Positions 1-13,106 of a stretch of DNA of 64,000 nucleotides are shown here, in pieces (within the stretch, counting starts at the first letter, position 1; each line of letters starts with the position of its first letter). The stretch covers positions 192,676 through 256,675 of the forward strand of contig CAJJDP010000057.1 in the NCBI GenBank assembly GCA_905182995.1. The letters run 5' to 3'. A program made the position numbers and the translations under genes. The notes under the pieces were generated by a model. The model worked only from the letters and a program-made list of their open reading frames with translations. It did not search any database and had not been told where the DNA came from. The DNA comes from Paramecium octaurelia (lineage: Eukaryota; Ciliophora; Oligohymenophorea; Peniculida; Parameciidae).

Positions 1-3000
1 AGAGTTCTAAAATATCAATTCAAAGAATTGCTTCATGCTTGTCCTCAGCAATCCCAATGCAAAGGAGAATGACGGAAGTGGTCTAAATATCCATACCATA
101 TAGGAAGCAGCATCTCTAGTAGTTTCAATTAGGAAGAACACATAAATGACAATACTGATGATTGATCCAAACACAAGGTGAATGAAGAATGATGATAACA
201 ATGAATTTCCTGGCACTTTGAAAAAGAAGCTCAATGCATAACTAAATGGTATGATGGCCCATCCATATAGTATGAAGAATAGAAATACTGCTCCGTAATT
301 ACCATCCAAAATTAATGCATCTATATCAAATGCTAACACCATTAAAGCACTTATGATTGCAGGTATTAAATGCTTGACAATATCTATTATCCAATTACTT
401 GCCCAATAAGCTAGAACTGATACACCTGAAACGAGTTGTTGATGCTTAATATTTATTTCCCTTTCTTTTACTATGAATGAAATAATAGAGGCAGGTATGA
501 ATGCAAAACCAATCGAAAATATAAAGGCTGATAGATATCCAGCTACTGATTAATCAATACTCTTTTCATTATGAGTTTAGGGGAATGGATAAAATGATAG
601 TTGAAGAGTAGCTGAAGCAGTATTTGTGACTTTCCTTAGGATTGCCTAGTTCATTTGATTTAAAAGTAGTGGAGAGCTTTGAACAAACACTGAATTCTGT
701 AAAAACCAATAGGAATAAGTGGATCCAATAATTTAATTAAAGAAATACCAGCCTGGACTTTCCCTTAATTCAAATTAATCAAAATATTCCTTATCTGCTT
801 ATTCTAAATTTGTGGATAATTGTGAAATGGTCCAATCGTTATTTGAAAAATATTGCATTAACTCTTGTCCTGCTTAATCTCCTCCCCAAAACGTTTATAA
901 TTTCAAATCACCATAAAGACCTCCTGGTGTAATGATAGCTAAATCGTCGTCTTTGATCCATTTCACAGTCATTATAGCCAATCCAGAAATAACCACTAAA
1001 ATAGGCACGAAAATTTCACAAACCAATCCTCTAATATCTCTTTTGAAAATTCTGAATCTTTTTTCCATCAATGCAAACAAATGTAAAAAGAAAGTGGAAC
1101 AGAACCCTTCAATTCTTTGAATATTTAAATCTACATTCTAATTAATCTGATCTTTCTTCTCTTTATTTTGTACATCCTCTACTTATTCATGACCAGCTCC
1201 AATTTTAGCCACTTTTAAGAAGACTTCTTCCAAAGTAGTAATGCTGATTCCATAAGTGGCAATGTGTAATGATTTCAAGTTACCATCTAGGAATTCAAAC
1301 AAGTTTGGGAATTTGTCAACTGCATCAATAGGCAATTGCATTACTACTTCAGCAGAAACATTAGATAGAACAGTAGCTGAACTAACATATTTAATAACAT
1401 TGTCTATGATTGGTTAAGAATCAATTGATGTACTGTCCTTAACTAAAGTCAAATTGTATCCAACTCCAAATCTATTCTTTAAAAATACACTGCTTCCAGA
1501 ACACAATAATTTACCTTCACCCATAATTCCAATTCTATCTCCCAAGAAATCAGCTTCATCCATAAAATGGGTTGTTAAAACTATGATTCTATTGTCTTTG
1601 TAATTCTTTAACATTTCCCAAATGTATCTTCTTGCACTTGTATCCATTCCTGAGGTAGGCTCATCTAGATAGACTAATTTTGAATTTCCAATAAATGCAA
1701 TAGCAACTGACAATCTTCTTTTTTAACCACCTGATAGATTCTTACTGAGATAATCTGTTTTATCAGTCAAGTCAACATCAGCTATTATTTTAGTTATTTA
1801 ATCTTAAATCTCACTAGATTTCATTCCTTTGAATTAAGCAAACAATTCTAAATGTTCTTTTACAGTCAGATTATCAAATAAAATATCATGTTAAGGACAA
1901 ACACCCATTATCTTTCTTAGCTCTGATAATTAAGTTTTGACATCCAAACCATATCCAACTACATCTCCTTTTGTAATTTCCAGTAATCCTGTCAGCATTG
2001 AAATTGTAGAAGTCTTACCAGCTCCATTATGTCCTAATAGTGCAAAGATCTATCCTTAATACATGGATAAATTGAGGTTACTAACTGCCTATTTTCCATT
2101 GGGATATGTTCTATACAATCCTTTGATAATAAGGGCCTCATTTTTTTATTCTTATTCTTTCAAAGCCTATTCTACCTCCTCAAATTTATCATCATGAGTA
2201 TTCATTCTTTCAATTGACATTGATTTATGACTTACTCTATCCGTTCTGTTATTTTCCCAGATCCAACTAATGAAGAACAATGGATGTTTCTTAACACCCC
2301 ATTCATTTGGAAATACTTAGTCTAAATATACGGCTAAAATAAAATAGACTATAATGTTGATGATGTGCCAAGTCCAAGCTATGGAAATACTGTAATTGTT
2401 AATGGTAGTTGTCAAATTGGACTCATTAAATCCATTGCCTTGTGATTCCATAAGAGTGATCACGCCAGTTGAAAATGCTAATGAAGCTTGACTTGAAAAT
2501 GACACTCCCCAATACTGACTTCTACTTGGAATAGCATTAGCAGGTACCAAGTTCAGCATTAAAAACATTAGTAAATACCAAACAATTGAAACTATGAGTC
2601 CTGTTAAGGCTTATGAGAAAAACACTGATAAAAAGAGCGATTGCACTATCAGAACCACGCAAAACAGATAGTAATTTAGGAATACAAATCCCCAATTAGA
2701 CTCTGGGAATATCATGCTTTCTAAGATAATATATTTAAGGACTTACTTAGAATAACTGTTGCCAAGGCTGCTATAATTCCATAGATTAACAAGTACTGAA
2801 TTATCCAGGACAAGTAAAATTGAGTGTTGCTTAATCCCATTATCTTCATGCCTTCTCTCAACTTCTTCTCTTTCTCATAAATAATTCCATGTGTCATTCT
2901 TAAAAACACAATCATCAAAGGTAGTGCCAGATAGATTCCATAGGCTTCGTTTACAAAATCTGGGAACTTATCTTCAATGTGATCTCTTGATCTAACATGA

Positions 3001-3816
3001 CTGAGTGTAGGCTCTATTGTTGCAGATGTATCATATTGTTGAATAATTAAATTATCAATCCAATTTTAAATAGTTAAGAATCCATTTTCATAAAATAAGT
3101 AAGTAATTTCTTGGTCCTCACTAAAATATATAAAAAAGATAATTACTATTTAAATGAGTTAATCTTGTCCTTTCTATTCAATGGGTATTCTATGTAATCT
3201 GTTGAATCTGAAGTGTTGAATCTTAAGGAGTAACTAAAATTCTTAAGATTTATGTCATTTGTTTCAAACATTATTGCCAAGCAGAGTCCTTTTGTCTCTT
3301 CTAACTTATTGTATCCTTCCGATCTCACATAGTCGTCAATTTCATCATTAGTATTGAACCACTTAACTTGGTACCCATAATAATCAACGAAGTAAGTTGA
3401 TAATTTTTAGGCCAAACTATTCTCTTCTGGACCTATGCCTATCAATCCATTTCGGTAGGAGGCTCCTTTATAGTTTGTATTGTCTATGCAGTTCCTAACA
3501 TATAATCATGTCTTTACTTTAATTAAGGCAGTGATTTCAACAATTCTTCACTGTCTTGATTTGGATTCTATGGAAAGTTATTCAAGTTTGGGGCTAAAAT
3601 CCTAGGCAGATCTGAGTCTTTGGTGACTTTTAGGTAAGATGTTTCAGAAATATCATCTATTTCAACTTAAGCTCTAGTCTTCAAAATAAATTGTTACCTA
3701 ATTGTTATCAATAACCCAATGAAAAACAAAGGGAGCAAAATTTCACAAACAGAACAACAACAATTCCTCTTCCACAATATGTAGTTCTTTCTTAGTAAGG
3801 CTGTTAAGTGAGACAT
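1..3816 (-). CDS. ABC transporter, ABCA-type, C-terminal end outside window
   Basis: Full-size ABCA-like lipid or sterol transporter, a multi-pass membrane protein. The start (3814-3816) gives [18 protein letters not shown], the usual cytosolic start before TM1 in this family. A large extracytosolic loop follows, then a first TM block (about 2950-2300). The first nucleotide-binding domain has Walker [10 protein letters not shown] (about 2011-2034), signature LSGGQKRRL (1712-1736), Walker [12 protein letters not shown] and the H-loop [10 protein letters not shown] second TM half lies at 340-1. The second NBD is beyond the window edge, so the gene is partial. Short introns of 26 nt are visible near 3121-3146 and 2722-2747. 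Many Gln codons are TAA/TAG, including the Q of the ABC signature. Family assignment is firm; the substrate is unknown. Confidence 0.92.
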
Positions 3817-4378
3817 GATTTAGTAATTTATTTAATACAGACTTTCTATAAAATCAAACTCTTAAATGGGAGCGTTCTATAAAAAACTTTCTTTTTTATG
3901 GAATATTTTAAATTTTCCCTATTTATAGTATATTCAATAAAAACAAAAAATGTATTCTGCATAATATTTATTAAATAATAATAAATTATTTAATTAAAAT
4001 TATTTAAAACTTGAGTCTATATTTCTTAAATTTCTAAGTCGAAATCCAAATGTTTCCCCACATAATTTCTTATAATACATTCATATTATAGTGTTTTATT
4101 TTAAGGTTTTAAGACAAATTTGGATGGTAATTTAGATTATAGATTTAACTGATTAGTATTGAAATTTGATTTAGAGCTTTTCACTTTGTGGAATTTCAAA
4201 AGGGTAACTAATTTTCAACGGTAGAATGTTGGAAACAAAAGAAATTAAGAATATTTACTACTATAAAATATAATTGGGGAATGAATTAAAAATTGAATAT
4301 TTTTTATTAAAGAGAAGAGGGGGGTTTATAAACTTGGTAACTCTTAACTAAATTTGAATTTTTTATTTATTTTTTGAG
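3817..4378. other. Intergenic, divergent promoter region
   Basis: 562 bp of very AT-rich sequence between the divergently read ABC transporter and 14-3-3 genes. No frame with coding character was found. It must carry the 5' signals of both genes, but no specific motif could be recognised. Confidence 0.5.
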
Positions 4379-5224
4379 ATGAGCAGCAGAGACGAATTGC
4401 TTTATATGGCCAGACTCACAGAGTAAACAGAGAGATTCGAGGACATGGTTAACTACATCAAACAATTAGTTAGTGTAGGATAAGAATTGTCAGTAGAGGA
4501 GAGAAACTTACTCTCTGTTGCTTACAAAAACAGCATTGGAGGAAGAAGAACAGCATGGAGAGTCCTATCTAGCATTGAGAACAAGGAAGAAGGAAAGGTA
4601 TAGAAATCTCGATATTTATTAATTCAAAAACTTATACCTTATATTAAATCATCTTTATATCATTATTGTAGGCTCAAACAAATCCAGCAAGTCAAAGAAA
4701 CCTCACATTAATTAGATCTTACAAGAAAAAAATTGAATAAGAATTGAACGGATTTTGCAATGATGTCCTCAACCTCATCGACACATCCCTCATCAGGACA
4801 GCTACAAATTCAGAAGCTAAAGTCTTCTATTACAAGATGAAGGGAGACTATCATAGATATATCTCAGAATATTCAAGCGGAGACCAACATAAGCAAGCTG
4901 CTGATGGAGCATTGGAAGCTTACCAATAAGCTTCAAATGTTGCTAATTCAGAGCTCAAAACCACAAATCCAATTAGATTAGGTCTTGCTCTCAACTTCTC
5001 AGTTTTCTACTATGAAGTCTTGAACGACCCAACAAAGGCATGCAGCTTAGCTAAACAAGTATATAAATTTTCAAAATATCTTAAAGGCTTTCGATGATGC
5101 TATCGCTGATATCGAATAAATCGAAGAATCATAATATAAGGATGCCACCACAATTATGCAATTAATTAGAGACAACCTCACTCTTTGGACTTCTGAATTA
5201 GAAGATGAAGAAGGACCCAAATGA
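4379..5224 (+). CDS. 14-3-3 protein
   Basis: Cytosolic dimeric adaptor that binds phosphoserine/phosphothreonine motifs. It starts [16 protein letters not shown]. Both family signatures are present: signature 1 as [20 protein letters not shown] (here preceded by EE) and signature 2 as [18 protein letters not shown], followed by an acidic tail EDEEGPK and TGA. Two introns are inferred: 4598-4671 (74 nt, unusually long for this genome) and 5059-5086 (28 nt). Length, about 245 aa, is normal. Gln codons TAA/TAG occur at positions such as the Q after LTE. Confidence 0.95.
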
Positions 5225-6412
5225 TAGAGGTATATGATATATATATATATATAAAATATAAAAATATATAAACAAACATCATTAAATTAATCTAACCTTT
5301 TATCATAAAGGTAGATTCTTCAATCAAGTCTAGCTAAAGTTTTGGCTTAGTAAATATTTATGAAGTAAAATTTACTATATAAAAATTAATATGAAATGAC
5401 AAAATCTATTTTTCTATTTCCAAATAACCATATTGATATATATAAAGAGTTTCCAACCTCGAAAAAATAATGTAATTTTATTATCACTCATTTTTTTGAT
5501 TTTAACCATTATAGATTAATATTTTGAAGAATCTTTATTTAGATTAAATTGTTTGAATCAAACATATTCAAATCAATAATTTTGTCTAATATAATATGTT
5601 AAAAGAATCTTGAAGAATAATCTAAATTGAATAATAATAAGTAACTTAACAATTTTAGTGTTATTTACTAATTTTAGTAAAGATTTAACTAAAATACCAT
5701 TCCAAATATTAATGAAATATTATTATATAAGATGTGATTAAGGAATTAATGATAAATAATAATACAAATCATGAATGAATGTAAAAGCATATTGGAATAG
5801 ATAAATCTCCAACATTTTGAATAGTTACTTATTTTTTAATGATATTTAAGGTTTTTGGTTTAAGAATTCTTTAAGAATGGGTTGATGTACACAAGATACT
5901 ATGATATTGATGTCTGATTGCAAATTTTAACTCGCAATCTTAGTTCAGAATTAATTAAATAGATTAATTTTGCTGCAATCTTATTATGAATGCAAATCCT
6001 GATTATAAAATTCTATATTTGGTAATAAAATTAACAATGCTTGGATTCGTTAAGTATTTATTGAGTTCTTATGTTATCTCTTTTTTTTAATAATTAATTA
6101 GTTAGCTTAGGGATTCATTCATTTGTATCTCTGAGATTGAAGATTCAAATAAATGTAGAGGATTAATTAGTTTTTCAATGTTTAAATTCGAAATTTCTTA
6201 AAATGAATTAATTTGATTGATGATCTCCATTTGTGATTCTTCCTATTATTTTTTAACAGGAGTCTAGAGACAAGAGGGAGTGAGGATTTGCTAATTGAAC
6301 ACATCCTTTTATTGATGTTCAAGTATTATTTGATAGAGATTCTTGGATCTTGGTTGTAGCCAAGTTGTAGTGTATTTATATTCGGTTGACTTCATAAATT
6401 ATAAAATAATAA
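5225..6412. other. Long intergenic stretch, no supported gene
   Basis: About 1.2 kb between the convergent 14-3-3 and RING-H2 genes. It begins with an AT dinucleotide run (about 5235-5270). Both strands are broken by frequent TGA in all frames and no family motif was recognised. GC content rises slightly at 6200-6380, which could be a worn-out gene remnant, but this cannot be supported. Confidence 0.45.
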
Positions 6413-7117
6413 TCAATCATTTAGTAATGCAATTCTGACATTATTTCTACAGGATGGACATAAAGGTTTAGTGTTTAGCCATTCATCAATACAAGTATCA
6501 TGGAAATAATGATTACATTTAGGCAATTACACTACAATATCCTGTTATTCTAATTAGCATAAACAAATTGGGCAGTCTTCTGGTTATGGTGCTTGGTATT
6601 CAACCCATGGTTTTCTAGTCAGCTTCAATAATTCTTCTGGTGATAATCCACGATTAACTACAGGGAAGTCTCCTCTAATAAGTCCAAAAATCACGATAAG
6701 GACAAAAATTATTATAATGCAAAAGGAAAAAGCATAGCAAAGTGCATTACAGAGTAAAAACAAATCGAAAACCCATTAACAAATCTATTAATTGTGTATT
6801 GTACTATAATGTAGATTGATCCACTGGGAGTTTAGGCTTGGAATGAATTAACAACCTTCACAGTTGCTAAAAATATTGTCATTTCATATTCAAATCTGCT
6901 TTTTTTTTTATAGAATCTACATACAATAAATAGAAGACCTATAAAATGCAAAACAATTTTCGATTCTTACAAACAACACCACATTAATGCTCATCAATAT
7001 TCTTGCTTAATTAGCATTCAAATTAGGCCACTCATAAATAATAAACAAAGTAAAGAGGATAGGCAGTACATAATTGAAAACTCCTTTTATTAAAAGTCTT
7101 ATGATATTTAAGATCAT
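6413..7117 (-). CDS. Membrane RING-H2 finger protein, putative E3 ubiquitin ligase
   Basis: Short multi-pass membrane protein with a C-terminal RING-H2 finger. Translation from 7117 gives a hydrophobic N-terminus ([19 protein letters not shown]), further TM segments, then a strong TM ([19 protein letters not shown]) and the finger. The finger reads C-P-I-C ... [13 protein letters not shown] ... C-P-S-C, the C3H2C3 ligand pattern with the conserved W. Two introns are needed: 32 nt and a 20-nt GTA...TAG intron just before the last TM block. It ends TGA soon after the last Cys pair. Layout matches TM-RING E3 ligases that act at endomembranes; the substrate is unknown. Confidence 0.85.
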
Positions 7118-7265
7118 TTTCAAAGTTGTATAGGTATATATTTTCCTAAATTATAATTTTAATTTAAAGAAATTCATTAAGGAATTAGAAACCAATGTAT
7201 TTTTATGTAATTAATCTAATCGTATGAATAATATTTAGAAGACATAAAAATACCAAAATATCATA

Positions 7266-7960
7266 TCATTCTGTCATTAATTATTTTTCTTTTTTATTTA
7301 ACATCAATGGTTTTTTAACCTTATTTTGGTATAATAATCCAAGTTAAAATACTCCGAACATAATCCCTAATGTAATTACACTTATAATGTATGAAATTCC
7401 ATTTCGCCAATTGATTCCTGGATATATCTCAATTCCTGTCACTAAAACGTAGAACATATTTACAATTAAATAGATAATTGCAATCACTATCAACACAACA
7501 GATTATCTATATCTATAATATTATTTTACTTCAATTAAAATTAAATATCATTGAGTATAAAGTCCACAAAGATGAGAATGCAGCTAACACAATGCACATC
7601 AACATTCACCAACCATGAATTAAGTGTGTGAACATCGTCTTATGGAAATATATAGCTCCAATAAATAACCAAAATAGGTAATTCAAAGCAAAATGCTACA
7701 ATAAACAAAATATGACACAATTTCCACAAACTCTCATCAAAAAATTATTTATTAAACTTATAAAACGATACGTTCTCAATACTAACCAATCCAAAATAAA
7801 AATAAGTAGTATAACCTCCCCATAAAGTTAAATAGAGGAAATTTTGTGAAAATGTGGGAGCCACAACACTTACTTAAATTAGAGCATAAGTCATGAAAAT
7901 AGAAGCAAAAAGTCTAAAGATCATTAAGTATTTAAATTAGACTCTATGAGATTAATTCAT
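7266..7960 (-). CDS. AIG1/FAR-17a family membrane protein (putative lipid hydrolase)
   Basis: About 220 aa with around six TM segments. The pattern LWKLCHILF...LPILVIYWSY...LNSWLVNVDVHCVSCIL...FYVLVTG...IYPGINWR resembles the AIG1/ADTRP (FAR-17a) family. Known members are intramembrane threonine hydrolases of fatty-acid esters of hydroxy fatty acids. The His in VDVHC aligns with the catalytic His, and a Thr-rich stretch (LTLWGGYTTYF) is the likely nucleophile region. One 23-nt intron is inferred near the middle. The start at 7960 is the first ATG after an upstream ATG that runs into TGA. The family call is from pattern only, so moderately sure. Confidence 0.62.
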
Positions 7961-8031
7961 TTCATTAACAATGCCCTCATATAGTAGTTGTTCTAATTAT
8001 TTCATTTAATATAAATTATATATAGAATTAA

Positions 8032-9565
8032 TCAATCAATGCTTCTCTATCTTATTAGCATATGATATTTAGGAACCATAGTAGATAATGTTTTATCCTC
8101 CTCAATACAATCATCATCAATCTCAAAATAATCATTTTAAGATTAAATTAAACTTTTGAAGTATTTAGATTCAAATTAATTTTCTTCATATTAATTTTGT
8201 TTTTATAAGAGTGGAGAATCACAAAAACTTCCATTTTAGCCCCACAAAGGAGTACTGCTTTTAATAACATTATCTTAGTTTTTACGAATGCACATTGAGG
8301 GAACTAAATTGACTGGCAGATTACAAAAAGTTTCTGTTTTTGGATTAGTAAACCATTCATGCAATAAAGCTTCCTCAGCTGTAGGTCTTTTAGATACATT
8401 TTCTTCTAAAAGCAATTTCACCAAACTCTATGCTTATTCACTAATATTTTTATTGTTAAACTTATCGTAATCAATTTGACAAAAATAATTACTCTTTACT
8501 AATTCTTCACTATTTTCATAATTAGCAAATGGCATTTACCCAGTAAGTAAAATAAATAAGATCACACCTACTGAAAAAATGTCTACTTTATGGTTATAAG
8601 CTTAATCCTTCAAAACCTCTGGGGCAACATAACCAACTGTGCCACATTTTTAAAATAAATAGATATCATTTTCATTGTAAATATCAGAAAGACCGAAGTC
8701 TGCAATTACAATATCTATCATATTTGATTTAGATCTAAAAATCATATTTTCTGGCTTGATATCTCTATGAATTATATTTTTAGCATGCAGATATTTTAAG
8801 GAATTTAAAATATTATTCATTAGATTCTGAACAACATGCTCAGAATAATCTTCCAAGGAGTTTTAAACCTTCTAAAAAAGATCCCCTCCACGCAGATGAT
8901 CTATAATTAAATAAACTTTTTCTGAATCCTCAAAAACTTCATAAAGTTGAATAACGTTCTCATGATCAAGCTTTCTCATCACATCTATTTCCAAAACTAA
9001 GCTTGCCTAAAGATTAATGATATCATACCACTCCTTTCTCTTTTTATAATACTTTCATTTTTTTAAAAATTTTGACAGCAAAAATGCTTGAATCTTATTT
9101 CCTTTAGATTTTGTACACTTTTGCGTGTGATCCCTATCCAATAAGTTTAAGTATCTTATAGTGCTTCAAAAAATTCCTTTGGATTGTATATTTAGCGATG
9201 TAGGATTTCCATTTCTAAATTACATGTTCTTCTCCAAATAACTAAAAAAATTCATTTTTTCCTGACAATTACAAACCTTGTACCTATTGTTGAAATGAAA
9301 TTCATACTTCGTTATGAGTAACACTCTTTAAATATAGATTACTCAAATTCACAAAACAATTAGTTGACACCAAGTATTAATTTACCAACTAGTATTAAGG
9401 TCTGGCAATAAATTGATCACACTGATCCTTTATGTAGATTGGGCTATCATTAGGAGATTGTCGTAATTCATGATCTATCTCCAAGTATGTTGGCTAGCCT
9501 TAATTCCACAAAGAACTTGTTCTTGTTGGGTATTGTTCAAAGATTGAATAGTCAGATGAATTCAT
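8032..9565 (-). CDS. Serine/threonine protein kinase, CAMK-like
   Basis: Complete kinase with a 130-aa N-terminal extension, a catalytic domain and a polar tail of about 100 aa. Motifs in order: P-loop GQGSHAKVYKI, VAIK-type FAVKIF, alphaC Glu, catalytic loop HRDIKPENMI, DFGLSD, activation segment GTVGYVAPEVL, then DIFSVGVILF and ARG-equivalent KRPTAEEAL. The APE motif and GTxGYxAPE resemble CaM-kinase/CDPK-type kinases, but no EF hands follow. Introns: 9284-9307 (24 nt) and 9007-9028 (22 nt), the second removing an in-frame TGA. Function in the cell cannot be told from sequence. Confidence 0.9.
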
Positions 9566-11040
9566 AATATGAGAATAATATTGATTTCAAATACAATAAT
9601 TGTCGAATATTTATAGACAGAATTAGGAATTATTTGGATTTTTTATATTCTGCATATATGAATATATGAAAATTAATTTTAATTTAATCAAAAGGCTATT
9701 CATTTATTAATAAGGATTTTGTTATTCATATATTATAAAATGCATTATTACCAAAAGTAGATATTTTAGAATTCCTAGAACAGGATTAAACTAGATTATG
9801 TATAAGACCATTATTTTCTTAAATGAAATATTGTCATTTTGATGAATATTATTGTTGTTTTATATTTTATTTAAAATAATTTCAGAATTATTGACGAACT
9901 TTTGTAAATTTGAAGTATATAATTAATTTTAATCCACTAAATGATGAAATCCCTTTTTTTCTAACTTTTTTCTAATATGTACTATAATAATAAAAGACAA
10001 TAGTTTAGATTAACTTCTCCAAAATATATACTGGAATCGAAAGTAGTTATCTTCTTAGATTTTAAACTATGCTTCAAGATATTATAATTTTTATTTTAAT
10101 TGGTTTTTTAGCAAAATTGGAAAGTAAGAATAAAATCTGAAAAATCATATTCTAAAAGAACTAAAATTTTTCCCTCATATATATTAATATAAATATTTAT
10201 AGAAGCTGTAATTTAATTTTAATGTCAGTTATGGATTAATTTAAATTATCTATAGAAAAGAAATTGGTCTTTAGAAAAGTGTCTGAAAGTCCATATATAA
10301 AAATTTAAAATAAGAACTTCATTAATTAAGATTTTTTATTTATAAGGGTTTGATTGAATTAGATGAAGGAATGATTTTAGAGAATAATTTAGTTTAAAAT
10401 TTGAGTGGATTATAATATTCACCCATAAGAAATCAGATTTAAAAATAGGAATTATAAAAAAAGCAATTACTACAATCATTTGAAGAGTAAATTGTAGTAA
10501 AAATATTTGATTCAGGCAACGAAGATTATTCATTATAGATATGCTCAAGATACTCCAATTGTAAAATGAATAATATATATTTTAATAAATCAATTAGCAA
10601 TTGCTTATCAATATAAAAATCTTAATAATATAATTAAAACCTATTTAAGAAATTAATTTTATCATTAGGTATAAAAACTTGAATATCATAAATTGAAATA
10701 AAAAATTTATTCTGTCAAGAAAAGGATAAAATCAAAATATAAAAATGAAATATGATACTCAATAAGATGAATCAAATGAAGTTAAAATAAATGGCCATAA
10801 AAATTAAGTTGAAATTAATATTTTTGATAATACATTAATTAATCCTGTTTGTCGTCTTTTTACCATGAAGGGAAGGTTTATTTTATTGAATAAGAAATGA
10901 GTTCTAAATATTGTACTTTAAATGATAAAATAAATAAGAAAAGACCATAAACAAACCATACAGAGAATTAACTATTTATTTATTGATATTTTTGTTTATT
11001 CATATTACTTTTATAGATAAAACTATGAATATTAAAATAA
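9566..11040. other. Long intergenic stretch, no supported gene
   Basis: About 1.5 kb between the divergent start of the kinase gene (9565) and the 3' end of the gene ending at 11041. Extremely AT-rich. A 51-codon ATG frame at 10746-10901 (plus) has acceptable codon character (MKYDTQQDESNEVKING) but no family match or further support. Everything else looks non-coding. Confidence 0.4.
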
Positions 11041-11625
11041 TCACTAAAACTCCTTACAAACAGTTGGATACAATGTTTTATATTATTCTAAATGAGCTAT
11101 TGAAAGAGGTGGAACTTCAGGATACTTGGCTGCCAATTTTTGTAACCATTTAGGATCTGTTGGATCTATTAAGAATTCATAATATATTCTTGCTAAACAT
11201 AATTCTATTTAAATTAGGGTATTTAATTACTTTTAAAGGCATCTAATTAAAAATAGACAGCTGCTTGAATTAGTTATTTGAGTAGTTCACCAATAAATGG
11301 ATTCACTGAGAGCATTAATTCTTTATCATGCTAATTTAAAAATAATTAATCTGCATTTAAAGCTCCTCCCATTATCTTTTATGGTTCAAATTTATTATGT
11401 TCATAATATTTCTTTATGTAAACAAATGCTTTGTATGTTACACAACTTTATGGGATTTCAATGATCTTATTTAAATTTTGAATAAATTACTTCATCAGGA
11501 TCATGTTCTTTCTCAAAGATTTCTTTAAAAAAACTGCTTACATTTGCAAACCTTTGATCTATTTATTCAATCTCCTTTTCTATCTTCAACTTAATAATTC
11601 TTAGCTCTGCTTATGGTTGATTCAT
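11041..11625 (-). CDS. Hypothetical protein, about 180 aa
   Basis: Unrecognised protein. The start is MNQPQAELRIIKLKIEKE, a short helical region, followed by a globular part (YKAFVYIKKYYEHNKFEP, GELLKQLIQAAVYF) and an ending in PTDPKWLQKLAAKYPEVPPL...YPTVCKEFQ then TGA. Two introns (25 and 26 nt, GTAATT...AG) are needed to keep the frame, and both restore a fluent reading, which supports a real gene. No signal peptide or TM segment is visible. It is divergent from the Sec14-like gene, with 167 bp between start codons. Confidence 0.7.
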
Positions 11626-11792
11626 TAATTAAATGATTAATCGATAAACCCTTTTTTAAGAATGCTATCTTTTATTCCCAAAATGTACATAATATTTTGT
11701 AATATCATTTAGAGGAAGATATTTGTTATATAGTGGATAAAATAAAGGTTAGGAAAATATTTGAAGGCTAAGTTGAGTTCGATTAGCACGAA

Positions 11793-12943
11793 ATGGAAAT
11801 CTTAAAATAATTCGAAGCTTATCTAATATCTAAGCGCTTTATGCCCAAGTTCTCACTCAATTAATTTTAGGTGGACTGAGTCTTAATTGCTGAGGATGCT
11901 TTATGCTACTAAATTTAAGTTTGAAAAGACATATGCAGCCATATAGGCCTATATATAATGGAGAAATCAAGCATTTCCACTCAAAGAAAATTAGGAAACA
12001 ATAAAATTCTTAGTAACAATTGATGATATATATATATATTAGTCAAGCGGTTCAATTTATCTTCATGGAAGAGACAACAGATTTAGACCAATAATAGTGG
12101 TCAATGCTATTAAATTGGCAGCACAAAAAAATATCGACATCACCTTAGATTCCATGACAATATTTCTCGAACATGTGTTATCAAATTACATGTTACCTGG
12201 GTAGATAGAAAATTGGTAAAATATAAATTCCTATCTCTAAATAGGGTTGTCGTAATGGATTTAGGAGGTTTGGGAATTACAAGTTTGCCCAGATTACAAC
12301 TCTAAAGGGTATTAGATTATCTTCAAAATAACTATCGTTCTAGAATGCATAAATGTTATGTAATCAACTGTCCTAGTACAATCACCTTCTCTTGGAATAT
12401 TGTCAAAGGATTTTTGGAAGAAATTACTGTTAGAAAAATCTCGTTTGAAAAATCTTCAATTCCAACCGGATTGTTTGAACATTGTCATAAATCATAAGTG
12501 GAATAAAAATATGGTGGAATTTCTTTAAATATTGATAATAACTTTTGGTATTGAAATTGTTTATTTACTTAAGGCCTCCTCATGAGATTAGTCAATAGTA
12601 TTTTTTACCAACTGATAATATCACTGATATACTCATTTCAAAACAACAATATAATCAATTATATCAATTTGGTAAATTGTCAAAGAATCGACTTTGTAAG
12701 GAGCTTCTTGAAGACATGAGATAATCTTTACAAAATACTAATACAGAATAGCATTTAGACAAAAAAATCAAAGAAGAGGTACCTGATCCAGAGGAGGAAC
12801 AATTAGTTATTAATGATCTCATTTAGAATAATTAAGATTTTTACAAGCCTAGAGTTGAAGAGTCATTCGATATGCCTCTTAGTGAAACTAAAATTTAATT
12901 ACCTTTCAATTTTATTGCTCATAAAAAAATGCTGAAAAATTGA
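11793..12943 (+). CDS. CRAL-TRIO / Sec14-like lipid-transfer protein
   Basis: CRAL-TRIO N helix region (ESQLLRMLYATKFKFEK), then the lipid-binding domain: SIYLHGRDNRFRPIIVVNA, WVVVMDLGGLGI, NNYRSRMHKCYVINCP, FSWNIVKGFLEEIT and the closing KYGGISLNID. This is the Sec14 order, so it probably binds or exchanges phosphoinositide/phosphatidylcholine or another hydrophobic ligand. An acidic C-terminal tail of about 110 aa follows. Introns: 11849-11870 (begins GTTC, atypical), one of 29 nt near 12217 and a 26-nt one near 12550. The start chosen is the ATG at 11793; the same frame stays open for about 120 bp upstream without an ATG, so an extra 5' exon is possible. Confidence 0.87.
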
Positions 12944-13106
12944 AAGGAAATTATTATATATATATATATTTCTATATTTAACATAGTAATATCATCGGCT
13001 AATCATTTGAATCTTAATTATTTATAATTTATCAACAAATTTAACAAGTATTAACATGAAATATATGACTAATATATTAATATTATATATTTCTAATTTA
13101 AATTAA

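Noticed and set aside
4599-4670. Treating the 14-3-3 insertion purely as an unspliced IES
   Set aside because: Excision between the two TA dinucleotides would leave the reading frame broken, while GT-AG splicing restores the 14-3-3 frame exactly. So it is annotated as an intron, with IES-like ends noted.
5235-5270. AT dinucleotide run after 14-3-3 considered as a telomere or origin signal
   Set aside because: There are no G-rich telomere repeats (CCCCAA or CCCAAA type) here or elsewhere in the window; ordinary AT-rich spacer.
10336-10548. Hydrophobic minus-strand frame, 70 codons
   Set aside because: The sequence is extremely AT-rich and has no family pattern, intron or flanking support; in a code with a single stop such frames are expected by chance.
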